NCBI RefSeq assembly: GCF_025566885.1
Contig: NZ_JAOQJQ010000001.1
Location: 124,001 to 188,000, forward strand
Reading direction: 5' to 3'
Source of the DNA: Brotonthovivens ammoniilytica
GTDB lineage: Bacteria; Bacillota; Clostridia; Lachnospirales; Lachnospiraceae
Length of the DNA stretch: 64,000 nt
Part shown: positions 16,657-25,472 of the stretch, piece after piece
Numbering within the stretch: the stretch's first letter is position 1
Layout of the letters: every line of letters starts with the position of its first letter
The notes under the pieces: model-generated
What the model saw: the letters and a program-made list of their open reading frames with translations, nothing else
What the model was told of the DNA's origin: nothing
The model's database searches: none
Made by a program: the position numbers and the translations under genes

Positions 16657-18699
16657 ATGAATCAGAATTATCCAAATTTATTTCGCTCATTGACAATAAG
16701 AAATCATACATACAGAAATCGTATCCAGACAGCGCCTACGATGTTTGCCCAGGCATGTTTTATGCCGGATATAGCAGAAAATGTTATGCGCATGATAGAA
16801 TGCCGCGCGGCTGGCGGAGCCGCGGCGGTCTGTGTTGGAGAAGTAGGGGTTAACAGCAAAGAGGGTTCCTGTTTTAATCTGGTGCCGGTAGATTATAAAG
16901 AACATAGCGGAAAATTTTTTGATGCTGCGGCACAGTATGCGCGGCGAATAAAAAAGCATGGCGCTTTGGCGTTTGCAGAATTCAGTCATGAGGGACAGGA
17001 TGCGAATCAGTTGGCGTTTAATGCTATCTGGGGAGGAACAGACAATTCTTCCGGTCATGTGGCATACGGACCGGTAGATTTGGTGAGACCGGACGGCGGC
17101 GTGGTAAAAGCATTTGATGAAGAAAGCATGGAGGCTTTGTGCCGGGACATGGAACATTGCTGTTCTTTTATGAAAGCAGCCGGGTTTGACGGAGTTCTTT
17201 TGCACGGGGGACATGGATTTTTGATTCAGCAGTTTATATCCCCCCTTTTTAATAAGCGTGAAGATGAATATGGCGGCAGTATAGAAAACCGCGCCAAATT
17301 TCCAATCCGTATTTTTGAAGCTATGCGCAAAGGGCTTGGAGAAGATATGATTTTGGAACTCCGGCTTAGTGCGGAAGATAAGCTTCCGGGAGGAATGACA
17401 ATAAAAGACGTTGTAGAATTTGCAAAACTGATTGACGGAAAAGTAGACGTATTCCAGGTATCTTGCGGAATCAAGCTGATGGGCAATCGAACCAATACAT
17501 TTTCTGATATGTATGACATTCATGGCGTGAATGTAGAGTATGCCAGACAAATTAAGGCTGTCATGAAAAAGACAAAGGTTTCCGTTATTGGCGGATTAAA
17601 CGACCCGCAGCAGTGTGAAGAAATCATTGCCGCCGGCGCGGCAGATTTAGTGGTTCTGGGGCGACAGGCGTTTGCGGATCCTGAATTTGCAAATAAGGCG
17701 GCTGCCGGAAAAGCGGATACGATCCGCAGATGTGTCAGATGTTTCCAGTGTTATCCGGGAGCCCCGGAACATGAAACGGATGTAGATATTTTCCATGATT
17801 TATCACCGGAAGAAGCGGCGAAAGCATCCTCTCCGGCGTCAATGGGAAAGTGTGCGATTAATCCGCACAGCAATCTGGCGTTATACGAAGATGAATATCC
17901 AGCGCCGGAGCGCTCCAGAAAAGTATTGATTATCGGCGGCGGGGCAGGCGGTATGCAGGCGGCGATAACCGCAAAGGCAAGAGGGCATAAGGTAATAATA
18001 TTTGAGCGCAGCGACAGGCTTGGGGGTATTTTGAATTTTACGGATTATGACAGCTGCAAAGCAGACCTGCATAATTTTAAGGAGCTGTTAATCAAAGAGG
18101 CAGAAGAAGCGGCAGATGAGCTGTACCTGAATCAGGCGGTCACAAAGGAAGCTATTGACAATATAAGTCCCGATTATGTAATGATTGCAATCGGTTCCCA
18201 TTGCTTTCCGCTGCAGATCGCAGGAAGTGAAAAAATGATGGATGTACTGGACGTATTTACAGAAAATCCTGTGATTGGTGAAAAAGTAGTCATTATAGGC
18301 GGCGGTAATTCCGGTTGCGAAACAGGAATTTTGCTGGCTGAAATGAAGAAAGATGTGACTGTATTGGAGATGGCGAATCGACTGTCTCCATCCTGTATGG
18401 GATGTTACCGGGCGGCAATGATTGATGAAATGGATAAGCGGGGAGTAAAGTATGCAACCGAAGTTCGATGTACGGAAATAACCGACGCAGGTGTAAAAGC
18501 AGTTGGCAGAGACAATCAGGAATTATTTTATCCGGCGGATACGGTAATAAATGCATGCGGAATGAGCGCAAATGCAACCGAAGATATTGAAAAAATGTGC
18601 GGGCAGATTCCGTATATGAAAATCGGGGACTGCGAGCATGTAGGAAAAGTCGGGGACGCAGTAAGCGCAGGGCATATAGCGGCATTAAAAATAGTATAA
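16657..18699 (+). CDS. OYE/2,4-dienoyl-CoA reductase-type Fe-S flavoenzyme
   Basis: At 680 aa it has the layout of bacterial 2,4-dienoyl-CoA reductase, BaiCD/BaiH and flavonoid ene-reductases. An N-terminal FMN TIM barrel (about 1-360) contains LHGGHGFLIQQFISPLFNKR and DEYGGS. A [4Fe-4S] cysteine set, CVRCFQC with a fourth Cys in GKCAINP, has an unusual insertion of about 38 residues before the last Cys. A C-terminal FAD/NAD(P)H module follows (VLIIGGGAGGMQAA, then VVIIGGGNSGCETG). It would reduce a C=C bond conjugated to a carbonyl or thioester. The next two genes could feed it electrons. Confidence 0.88.
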   Translation: MNQNYPNLFRSLTIRNHTYRNRIQTAPTMFAQACFMPDIAENVMRMIECRAAGGAAAVCVGEVGVNSKEGSCFNLVPVDYKEHSGKFFDAAAQYARRIKKHGALAFAEFSHEGQDANQLAFNAIWGGTDNSSGHVAYGPVDLVRPDGGVVKAFDEESMEALCRDMEHCCSFMKAAGFDGVLLHGGHGFLIQQFISPLFNKREDEYGGSIENRAKFPIRIFEAMRKGLGEDMILELRLSAEDKLPGGMTIKDVVEFAKLIDGKVDVFQVSCGIKLMGNRTNTFSDMYDIHGVNVEYARQIKAVMKKTKVSVIGGLNDPQQCEEIIAAGAADLVVLGRQAFADPEFANKAAAGKADTIRRCVRCFQCYPGAPEHETDVDIFHDLSPEEAAKASSPASMGKCAINPHSNLALYEDEYPAPERSRKVLIIGGGAGGMQAAITAKARGHKVIIFERSDRLGGILNFTDYDSCKADLHNFKELLIKEAEEAADELYLNQAVTKEAIDNISPDYVMIAIGSHCFPLQIAGSEKMMDVLDVFTENPVIGEKVVIIGGGNSGCETGILLAEMKKDVTVLEMANRLSPSCMGCYRAAMIDEMDKRGVKYATEVRCTEITDAGVKAVGRDNQELFYPADTVINACGMSANATEDIEKMCGQIPYMKIGDCEHVGKVGDAVSAGHIAALKIV

Positions 18700-18735
18700 C
18701 ATGCTGTATGCGCAGGATTACAAGGAGAGGAGAAA

Positions 18736-20793
18736 ATGGTATCAATTACGATTGACGGGCGCAGGCTGGAAGTAGAAGAGGGAAAACATATTTTGACCTG
18801 CGCTCTGGAAAATGGGATATATATACCGCATTTGTGTCACCATCCGGCGCTGCCGGAAAACGGCTCCTGCAGGATGTGCGTAGTGGAAGTAAAAGGGGAA
18901 GCGCAGCCTGTGGCAGCCTGTCTGCTTGAGGCAGAAGATGGGATGGAGATTATCACCAGAAGTGAAAGACTGACACATTTGCGGACGCTGGCGATGGAAC
19001 TGCTTCTTTCCGGACATCCGGAAGATTGTTCCAGCTGTCCCAAATATGGAAACTGTGAATTGCAGACATTAATTTTATATATTGGCGCAAGTAACAGCCG
19101 GCTGCAGTCACGTTCCAGAGGTATGAAAATAAACGAAGAAAATCCGCTGCTGATTCATGACATGAATCGCTGCGTTTTATGCGGACGGTGTGTGAGAGCG
19201 TGTAATGATTTGCGGGGCGTGGGAGTATTGCAATATACAAAAAAGGAGCTGGAACTGTGTGTGGATACACTTCACGGCAAATTATTGAAAGAAGAAAACT
19301 GCCGTTTTTGTACAGCCTGCGCGCAGGTCTGTCCTACAGGGACGATACGGGACAAGGTACAGCTGATGAACACGGGCCTTAAAAAAGAAGACGCGTATGT
19401 ACCATGCCGTTACACATGTCCGATACATACAGAAATTCCTAAATATATTCGTTTTGTAAAAGAAAAAAATTATGATGCGGCAGCAGCCGTAATCCGTGAA
19501 AAAGCGCCTTTCCCAAAAGTATTGGGATATATATGCAGTCATGTCTGCGAAAGTGAATGCAGACGGGGCGAGGTAAACGAGCCGGTTTCCATCCGCAATA
19601 TAAAACGCTATGCGGCGGAAAAAGATACCGGAAAATACTGGAAAGGAAAGGGGAAACAGCTGCCGGATACCGGGAAAAGTATTTGCGTGGCAGGCGCCGG
19701 ACCTGCAGGTCTTACGGCAGCTTATTATCTGCGCAAGCAGGGACATACGGTAAAAGTAGCAGAAGCACTTCCGGAAGCGGGAGGAATGATGCGTTATGGA
19801 ATCCCGGAGTATCGGCTTCCACGAAATATAATAGCGGAAGAAATACAGGTTATTTTGAACCAGGGAGTAATCCTTGAAACAAACAGACGAATTGAGCAGC
19901 CTTTAACTTTGAAAAAAGAGTATGATGCGGTACTGCTGGCAGTAGGAACACATCAGGGAATAAGACTTCCGATAGAGGGAAGTAAACTGCCGGGCGTTCT
20001 GCTGAATATTGACTTTTTAAGAAAAGTTTCTATGGGTGAAAAGGCGGATATCGGCGAAAAAGTAATTGTTCTTGGCGGCGGGAATGTGGCTTTTGACTGT
20101 GCCAGAACAGCCAGATGTCTGGGAGCAACAGAAATATCTCTTGCCTGTCTGGAATCCCTGGACAATATGCCGGCCGATAAAGAAGAAATCCAGCAGGCAA
20201 AAGAAGAGGGAATAAACATATATCCGGCGCGGACTTTTGAAAAAATTACGGGAACAGAAAATGTAACCGGCGTGGATTTTATGAAAGTGAAAACTTTTAC
20301 CTTTGATAAAGATCACAAAGCCGTAATTGAAAAAGAAGAGCATTCGGAACATCATATCGAGGCGGACACGGTTATCTTTGCCGTGGGACAGCGAAATGCA
20401 ATGGAAGTTCCAGAAGATACAGAGGGCGTTTTTGCGGCGGGAGATGCAGTATACGGGACAAAATCTGTGGTACAGGCGATTGCCGCCGGCAGAAATGCAG
20501 CAGTGGAAATTGATAAATATCTTGGAGGAGACGGTGACATTTCGGAGCGCTTTGCACCGGAACAATCTCCAAACCCATGGATTGGGAAAATAGAGGACTT
20601 CCCTCAGATCCCCAGGGTAACATCCAAAATAATAGCCCCAAAACAGCGTGCAGATAATTTTGGACAGATAGATTATGGTATTTGCGACGGAGATATCTGC
20701 AGAGAAACGCAGCGGTGTCTTCAGTGTGATTTGCGGCTGCAGATAGAGGATGCGCAGTTATGGAATCAGTTTGCAGAAAGGCAGGGAGAGTAG
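18736..20793 (+). CDS. NuoG-like Fe-S protein fused to a GltD-type NAD(P)H oxidoreductase
   Basis: A 685-aa fusion. Residues 1-75 form a [2Fe-2S] ferredoxin (CHHPALPENGSCRMC and a later Cys). Next come the Complex I-type HPEDCSSCPKYGNC motif, then two [4Fe-4S] motifs CVLCGRCVRAC and CRFCTACAQVCP. From about 225 on it is a GltD/NfnB-like module: Cys pairs around CRYTCPIH and CSHVCESECRRG, FAD loop CVAGAGPAGLTAAY and NAD(P)H loop VIVLGGGNVAFDCA. This is an electron hub linking NAD(P)H to low-potential Fe-S clusters, possibly bifurcating. It is tightly coupled to the next gene (3-bp gap). Confidence 0.87.
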   Translation: MVSITIDGRRLEVEEGKHILTCALENGIYIPHLCHHPALPENGSCRMCVVEVKGEAQPVAACLLEAEDGMEIITRSERLTHLRTLAMELLLSGHPEDCSSCPKYGNCELQTLILYIGASNSRLQSRSRGMKINEENPLLIHDMNRCVLCGRCVRACNDLRGVGVLQYTKKELELCVDTLHGKLLKEENCRFCTACAQVCPTGTIRDKVQLMNTGLKKEDAYVPCRYTCPIHTEIPKYIRFVKEKNYDAAAAVIREKAPFPKVLGYICSHVCESECRRGEVNEPVSIRNIKRYAAEKDTGKYWKGKGKQLPDTGKSICVAGAGPAGLTAAYYLRKQGHTVKVAEALPEAGGMMRYGIPEYRLPRNIIAEEIQVILNQGVILETNRRIEQPLTLKKEYDAVLLAVGTHQGIRLPIEGSKLPGVLLNIDFLRKVSMGEKADIGEKVIVLGGGNVAFDCARTARCLGATEISLACLESLDNMPADKEEIQQAKEEGINIYPARTFEKITGTENVTGVDFMKVKTFTFDKDHKAVIEKEEHSEHHIEADTVIFAVGQRNAMEVPEDTEGVFAAGDAVYGTKSVVQAIAAGRNAAVEIDKYLGGDGDISERFAPEQSPNPWIGKIEDFPQIPRVTSKIIAPKQRADNFGQIDYGICDGDICRETQRCLQCDLRLQIEDAQLWNQFAERQGE

Positions 20794-20796
20794 GCG

Positions 20797-22014
20797 ATGA
20801 AATTACCGAAAGACATTCAGAATATCCCGCCAAAGGAAATTATAAAAACGATTGAAGCAGCGAATCTGTGCGATTTTGGCGTATATCCGAAGCGGTTGAA
20901 AGATAAAATACTGGCTGCTGAAAAAAGGAAAAAAAGATGCAGCAGTCCACTGACAGTCATTACTGCTGTTCATAATAATGATTTTACAGATGCATATTTA
21001 CGGCTGCTTTTGCAGAACACACAGGAAATTTTGGACGGGATGGCGATTTTGGCATGGGGAATCCAGGCGGAAGCAATGATTTTGCAATTACCTCAAAGAT
21101 GGCGGCAGACGACGGCAGAAGTAAAAGCATGGGCAGAAAGCCGGGGGATTTGTGTACAGTATGGAATGACGGATATGCGGCAGTGCCGCGGGCAGATGGT
21201 GGTGCATATAGCGGCAGCCCTGGATATAGCACAGGTTTTTGCGGGAAATTATAAAGTAGGAACGTATCTGAGTCTTTGCAGAGACGGTATATGCGAAATT
21301 TCAGAAAAAGTACCCTATGGCACCACCGTGCGTCAAATCCTGAAAGATACGGAAAATATAGAGTTTTTCAGTATAGGACAGCGTATTTATAAACCGGAGG
21401 AAGCAGATATGGAGCTTACAGAAGAAGTACCTGTTGAAAACGGTGTCATTACCTGCTGGTCCAAAAACTGCTGTGTGATTCAGGAGGCGGAAAAAGTGCT
21501 GTTGAAGCTGCGGACGGAAAGCTGCGGGAAATGTACGTTTTGCAGAGAGGGTCTGATTCAGATACACAGTATTGTCAAAGGAATTTTACAGGGAAAAGGC
21601 GAGTTGGAAAAACTGGATATTATACGGGAAATTGCACAGGCAATGAGTTTTTCCAATCAGTGTTCCGTGGGTCAGTGCGGAGCAGAATTTGTGGTTGGAA
21701 CAATGGAAAAATTTGCAGACGACTATGAATCGCATATTGTGAAGAAAAAGTGCCGTGCACAGAAGTGCAGCGCCTTTTTGCAGATTTATATTGACCCATA
21801 TAAATGTACCGGATGTATGGAGTGTATGGATGTGTGCGAGGCAGACGCCATTGAGGGAAAGGCGGGATATATTCATATGATTGATGAGTTTGAATGTACA
21901 AAATGCGGAAACTGCATGGAAGCATGCGAGGAACAGGCTGTTAAAACCGTTGAGGGGAGACTGCCAAAACTGCCCGCCCGGCTTACAAAATGCGGCAGGT
22001 TAAAAAGGCATTAG
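20797..22014 (+). CDS. NuoF-like Fe-S subunit lacking the FMN/NADH-binding domain
   Basis: The C-terminal half matches the end of NuoF/HydB: ESCGKCTFCREG with a later Cys in SNQCSVGQCG (N3-type [4Fe-4S] cluster). It is followed by a two-cluster ferredoxin CTGCMECMDVCEADAI and CTKCGNCMEACEEQAV. The N-terminal ~220 residues do not contain the glycine-rich GRGGAGFPTG NADH/FMN loop expected of NuoF, so it probably cannot oxidise NADH itself. It may serve as a wire between the upstream fusion protein and the OYE-type enzyme. Its stop overlaps the convergent acpS stop by 4 bp. Confidence 0.8.
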   Translation: MKLPKDIQNIPPKEIIKTIEAANLCDFGVYPKRLKDKILAAEKRKKRCSSPLTVITAVHNNDFTDAYLRLLLQNTQEILDGMAILAWGIQAEAMILQLPQRWRQTTAEVKAWAESRGICVQYGMTDMRQCRGQMVVHIAAALDIAQVFAGNYKVGTYLSLCRDGICEISEKVPYGTTVRQILKDTENIEFFSIGQRIYKPEEADMELTEEVPVENGVITCWSKNCCVIQEAEKVLLKLRTESCGKCTFCREGLIQIHSIVKGILQGKGELEKLDIIREIAQAMSFSNQCSVGQCGAEFVVGTMEKFADDYESHIVKKKCRAQKCSAFLQIYIDPYKCTGCMECMDVCEADAIEGKAGYIHMIDEFECTKCGNCMEACEEQAVKTVEGRLPKLPARLTKCGRLKRH

Positions 22015-22391
22015 ACAGTCTCGCAGAGGGCATAGGCGATGGCATAATCTGTGTCGTAAGACAAAGAAATATGGATACGGTGAATCTGAAACTGATTTGC
22101 CAACTGGAGGGCGTTCCCGTGTAAAGTGACAGAGGGAATGCCCTTTTCATCTGTCAGAATTTCAATATCATTCATCTGGATGGAGTCCGGATGAATCTGC
22201 AGAGCTTTAAAAACCGCTTCTTTTCCTGCAAAGCGGGTGGCATACGCCCAATATGGAGCCGGCTGTCTTAAGATAAACTGACGCTCCTTTTGCGTAAAAA
22301 CTTTCTGGAAAAATGGATCGTCGGGGTTATTTTCGTAAAGCGTTTGTATTCGTTTGATGTGCAAAATATCTGTACCTGTACCGTGTATCAT
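22011..22391 (-). CDS. acpS: Holo-[acyl-carrier-protein] synthase
   Basis: A 126-aa 4'-phosphopantetheinyl transferase of the AcpS type. It has GTDILHIKRI near the start (metal-binding Asp8) and RFAGKEAVFKAL (about residues 54-65), the CoA/Mg2+ motif, and HISLSYDTDYAIAYAL near the end. It would convert the cluster ACP to its holo form on the conserved serine. It may be the cell's only AcpS or a second, pathway-specific one; that cannot be told from this window. It lies convergent to the NuoF-like gene, with stop codons sharing TTAG. Confidence 0.9.
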   Translation of the reverse strand: MIHGTGTDILHIKRIQTLYENNPDDPFFQKVFTQKERQFILRQPAPYWAYATRFAGKEAVFKALQIHPDSIQMNDIEILTDEKGIPSVTLHGNALQLANQFQIHRIHISLSYDTDYAIAYALCETV

Positions 22392-22538
22392 AAATACCTC
22401 CCATCTTTGTGAGCAGAACCAAAAACATGTATTTATTGTAAAAGTAATTTGGAGAGCCGTCCAGTGCTTTTTTAAAAATCCGGGGCTAGAATTGTATTAT
22501 GAAAAATTATCAGTCAGAACAGACGGGAGGAAAGACGA

Positions 22539-23537
22539 ATGAATCTCATGGACAAAATATATAAAAAAGCAAAGGAAAAACCTCTGCGGGTAGCGTTTCC
22601 CGAAACGGAAGAAGAAAAAATTCTGCTGGCGGCAGCAGAATGCGAGCAGAAAGGTTATTGTATTCCGGTGCTGGTAGGAAAAAAAGAAGAAGTGCTGGAA
22701 CATGCCGCAGGTTTCGGAATAAATATAAGCGATATGGAAATTGCAGACAGTTCGGATGAGGCATGGCTGGATGGCGTAATCGCAGAATATGTCAAAATAA
22801 ACAGTATTTTCAGTGCAAAATCTATGAAACGAAAATCAAAAGACGCTATGAATGTGGCGTTGATGCTGCAGGCGCTTGGAATGGTAGACGTAACCTTTGC
22901 AGGAATGGCGCACACAACCGGCGATGTGGTTCTGGGCGCCCAGACCTTTATCGGTATGCAGGAGGGAATCACAACGCCGTCCAGTATCGGTATCGGAGAC
23001 TTTCCGGATTATACCACGTCGGAGGGAAATCTGCTAATTTTTGGAGACAGCGCCGTGTGCCAGAATCCATCGTCAGAAGATCTGGCAAGCATTGCTATCT
23101 CAACCTGTGAGACGGCAAAAAATCTGCTTGGATGGGAACCGAGATGTGCGCTTCTTTCTTTTTCAACAGACGGAAGTGCACAGGGAGAACTGGTGGATAA
23201 AGTATTGGAAGCAAAAAGAATCGCCAATGAGCAGAGGCCGGATTTGAAAATTGACGGAGAGTTTCAGTTTGACGCCGCGGTTGTACCGGAAACTGCTGCA
23301 AAAAAAGTAAAGCGTGCAAGTGAAGTGGCAGGCAAAGCCAATATTGTTATCTGGCCGGACTTAAATGTCGGCAATATTGGCGTAAAGCTGATGCAGCAGT
23401 TTGGCAAGGCGGACGCATACGGCCCCTGTCTTCAGGGATTTAAAAAAATTGTATGCGACTGCTCCAGAAACGCCCCGGTATCAGAGATTGTAGGAAATGT
23501 AGCAATCTCTGTTGTGCGGGCGCAGGCGTATCTTTAA
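22539..23537 (+). CDS. Phosphate acetyltransferase (Pta-type)
   Basis: A 332-aa single-domain phosphotransacylase that exchanges the CoA and phosphate of an acyl group. Conserved parts are RVAFPETEEEKIL, the MVDVTFAGMAHTTGDVVLGA loop and PDLNVGNIGVKLMQQFG near the C-terminus. The sequence fits the Pta branch more than Ptb, but the acyl substrate may not be acetate given the butyrate-kinase-type partner at 13126. A GGGAGG ribosome binding site precedes the ATG. Its stop overlaps that of the convergent Ptb-like gene. Confidence 0.87.
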   Translation: MNLMDKIYKKAKEKPLRVAFPETEEEKILLAAAECEQKGYCIPVLVGKKEEVLEHAAGFGINISDMEIADSSDEAWLDGVIAEYVKINSIFSAKSMKRKSKDAMNVALMLQALGMVDVTFAGMAHTTGDVVLGAQTFIGMQEGITTPSSIGIGDFPDYTTSEGNLLIFGDSAVCQNPSSEDLASIAISTCETAKNLLGWEPRCALLSFSTDGSAQGELVDKVLEAKRIANEQRPDLKIDGEFQFDAAVVPETAAKKVKRASEVAGKANIVIWPDLNVGNIGVKLMQQFGKADAYGPCLQGFKKIVCDCSRNAPVSEIVGNVAISVVRAQAYL

Positions 23538-24436
23538 GCAACGGCGGAAGCGAATGCGATAGAATTCAGTTTTTCATCTGCTTTAGCGCCTCTGGAGGTC
23601 AGAATAACAGGAGCTTTGGCGCCGACTACAATTCCGGCCATAGATGCCCTGCAGGTTACTTCCAGGCATTTGCCCAGGATGTTGCCGGCATGAATATTAG
23701 GCTGAAGCAATACATCGAAGTCTCCGCAGTAAGGGGAATCAAAATGTTTCAACCGGGCGATTTCCTTACTGATGGCAATGTCGTAGGAAATGGGACCTGC
23801 TACATGGCAGCTGCCCAGCTCATTTTTTTCACACATCTCCTGAAGTGTACGCGCATGGACGGTTTCGATAATTTTAGCATCCACGGATTCCTTACAGCAG
23901 AGACATGCAACATTTGGAGATGTATAACCCAGCTTATGAAGCGCGTGAACGGCATTCAGGAGAATCTCCTTTTTCTGGTTTAAATCCGGATGCGCGCACA
24001 TAGCGGCATCGGTATTAATAACTAATTTGTGATAACCGGGAATGGACTGCAGCGCTATGTGAGACATGATGCGTCCCGTTCCAAGCCCTGTCTGGCGATT
24101 TACAACAGGACGGAGAAAATCAGAAGTTTCCAGCATTCCTTTCATAAGCAAATCGGCGTCTTTACTATGAATGAGCTGTACAGCCAATTCGGCGTCGGTC
24201 ATATGAGCGGAGGGTTCTTCTATTTGGAAATCTTTCGGGTCTGCCTGGAGCTCATTTAACAGAGCGGAGATTTTGCTTTTACTTCCGATAAGCAGAGGGC
24301 GGGCAATCTGTTTTTTTGCTGCTTTCAGCGCCGTTTCCAGAATATGCCTGTCAGCGGCAGAAACAATCGCAACCGTACGCTGCCGGCTGGCATTGGATGC
24401 AAGGTTCGTAAGTTCAGTAAAATTATGTAATTCCAT
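23534..24436 (-). CDS. Phosphate butyryltransferase-like enzyme
   Basis: A second phosphotransacylase (300 aa) of the Ptb branch. Features are ALKAAKKQIARPLLIGSK, DLLMKGMLETSDFLRPVVN, LVINTDAAMCAHPDLNQK and AGIVVGAKAPVILTSRGA. The frame opens at 24469, but that ATG overlaps the putative -10 TATAAT. A ribosome binding site (AGAAGG) precedes the ATG at 24436, so translation probably begins at MELHNF. Two phosphotransacylases next to each other on opposite strands suggest that two acyl-CoA products, one short and one longer or branched, feed the acyl kinase. Confidence 0.85.
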   Translation of the reverse strand: MELHNFTELTNLASNASRQRTVAIVSAADRHILETALKAAKKQIARPLLIGSKSKISALLNELQADPKDFQIEEPSAHMTDAELAVQLIHSKDADLLMKGMLETSDFLRPVVNRQTGLGTGRIMSHIALQSIPGYHKLVINTDAAMCAHPDLNQKKEILLNAVHALHKLGYTSPNVACLCCKESVDAKIIETVHARTLQEMCEKNELGSCHVAGPISYDIAISKEIARLKHFDSPYCGDFDVLLQPNIHAGNILGKCLEVTCRASMAGIVVGAKAPVILTSRGAKADEKLNSIAFASAVA

Positions 24437-24467
24437 ATTCCAATTCCTTCTTTCATTTTTTGAGAAC

Positions 24468-24510
24468 ATTATAGAATCTGGAATGGTTTAGGGGAAATTA
24501 GTAATTACTA
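24468..24510. promoter_or_regulatory. Divergent control region between ptb-like and glycyl-radical activase genes
   Basis: On the - strand TATAAT (complement of 24468-24473) lies 18 bp from a weak -35 TTTCCC (complement of 24492-24497). Overlapping that side is the perfect 12-bp palindrome TAGTAATTACTA (24499-24510), followed on the + strand by TTGGAC. A weak -35 and an adjacent palindrome fit activator control of both directions. Confidence 0.5.
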
Positions 24511-24553
24511 TTGGACTGATTAGAAAAAGTTATTGGCAGAAAAGAGTTAAATT

Positions 24554-25456
24554 ATGAAACAGATAAAAGAACTTTATGGAGAAATATTTAATATTCAACG
24601 ATATTCCACACATGACGGACCAGGCATCCGGACAACGGTTTTTCTGAAAGGATGCCCTTTAAAATGTTTCTGGTGCCAGAATCCTGAATCTCAATCTATC
24701 CGTCCGGAACTGCTCTACAGCAAAAAGCTTTGTATCGGCTGTGGAAAATGTATTGATGCATGTCCGCAAAAAGCGCTTTCACGGGATAGAGTATACATTG
24801 AAATGAATCGGGAGCTTTGCAGCAGATGTGGGAATTGTGTCAGAAGCTGTCCGCAGAAAGCAAGAACATTGGCCGGCAGAAGTATTACGGTAGACGCGTT
24901 AATGAAAGAAGTATTAAAAGACGTATATACATACGAAAATTCCGGCGGCGGGGTTACGCTTTCCGGCGGAGATCCGGTTTTTCAGCATGAATTTGCCCTT
25001 GCCGTTTTAAAAAGAAGCCATGAGGAACTGCTTCATACCGCCATTGAAACGGCAGGATATGTCAGATGGGATGTGCTGCGGGGACTGGCAGAAGAATCCG
25101 ATTATATTTTTTTTGATATGAAGTGTATGGATTCTCAAAAGCATAAGGCAGGAACCGGAGTCCCCAACGAGCTGATTCTTGAAAATGCCGCACGGATTGT
25201 AAAGATGGGAAAAGATATTCATTTCCGCATGCCGCTGATTCCGGGATTTAATGATGATGAAAAAAGTATAACCGCATTGAAGCAATATGTGGAGGATGTA
25301 CTGGAACTGCCGGTAAAACAACATGTGGAGCTGTTGAAATACAATAAACTGGCAGAAGATAAATTCGGTCAGCTGGACAGGTTGGATGAGCAAAAATCTA
25401 TGGAAACGCAGTCCGACGAGAAGTTTGAATATTTGAAATCTTTATTATACGACTAA
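24554..25456 (+). CDS. Glycyl-radical enzyme activating enzyme (radical SAM)
   Basis: A 300-aa radical-SAM activase. RYSTHDGPGIRTTVFLKGC leads into the CPLKCFWC (CxxxCxxC) [4Fe-4S]/SAM site at about residues 34-41. An inserted two-cluster ferredoxin follows (CIGCGKCIDACP and CSRCGNCVRSCP, about 57-98), typical of activases for non-PFL glycyl radical enzymes, and then SGGGVTLSGGDPVFQ. It abstracts hydrogen from the conserved Gly of the partner enzyme, whose gene starts 16 bp downstream. Confidence 0.93.
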   Translation: MKQIKELYGEIFNIQRYSTHDGPGIRTTVFLKGCPLKCFWCQNPESQSIRPELLYSKKLCIGCGKCIDACPQKALSRDRVYIEMNRELCSRCGNCVRSCPQKARTLAGRSITVDALMKEVLKDVYTYENSGGGVTLSGGDPVFQHEFALAVLKRSHEELLHTAIETAGYVRWDVLRGLAEESDYIFFDMKCMDSQKHKAGTGVPNELILENAARIVKMGKDIHFRMPLIPGFNDDEKSITALKQYVEDVLELPVKQHVELLKYNKLAEDKFGQLDRLDEQKSMETQSDEKFEYLKSLLYD

Positions 25457-25472
25457 AATGGGAGGAATTTAT

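Noticed and set aside
16687..17550. A 287-codon - strand frame
   Set aside because: It is the complement of the OYE-type coding sequence, whose conserved motifs lie in the other frame.
23453..23983. A 176-codon + strand frame between pta and ptb
   Set aside because: It is antisense to the well-conserved ptb-like gene, has no ribosome binding site and its translation is Cys/Phe-rich with no family resemblance.
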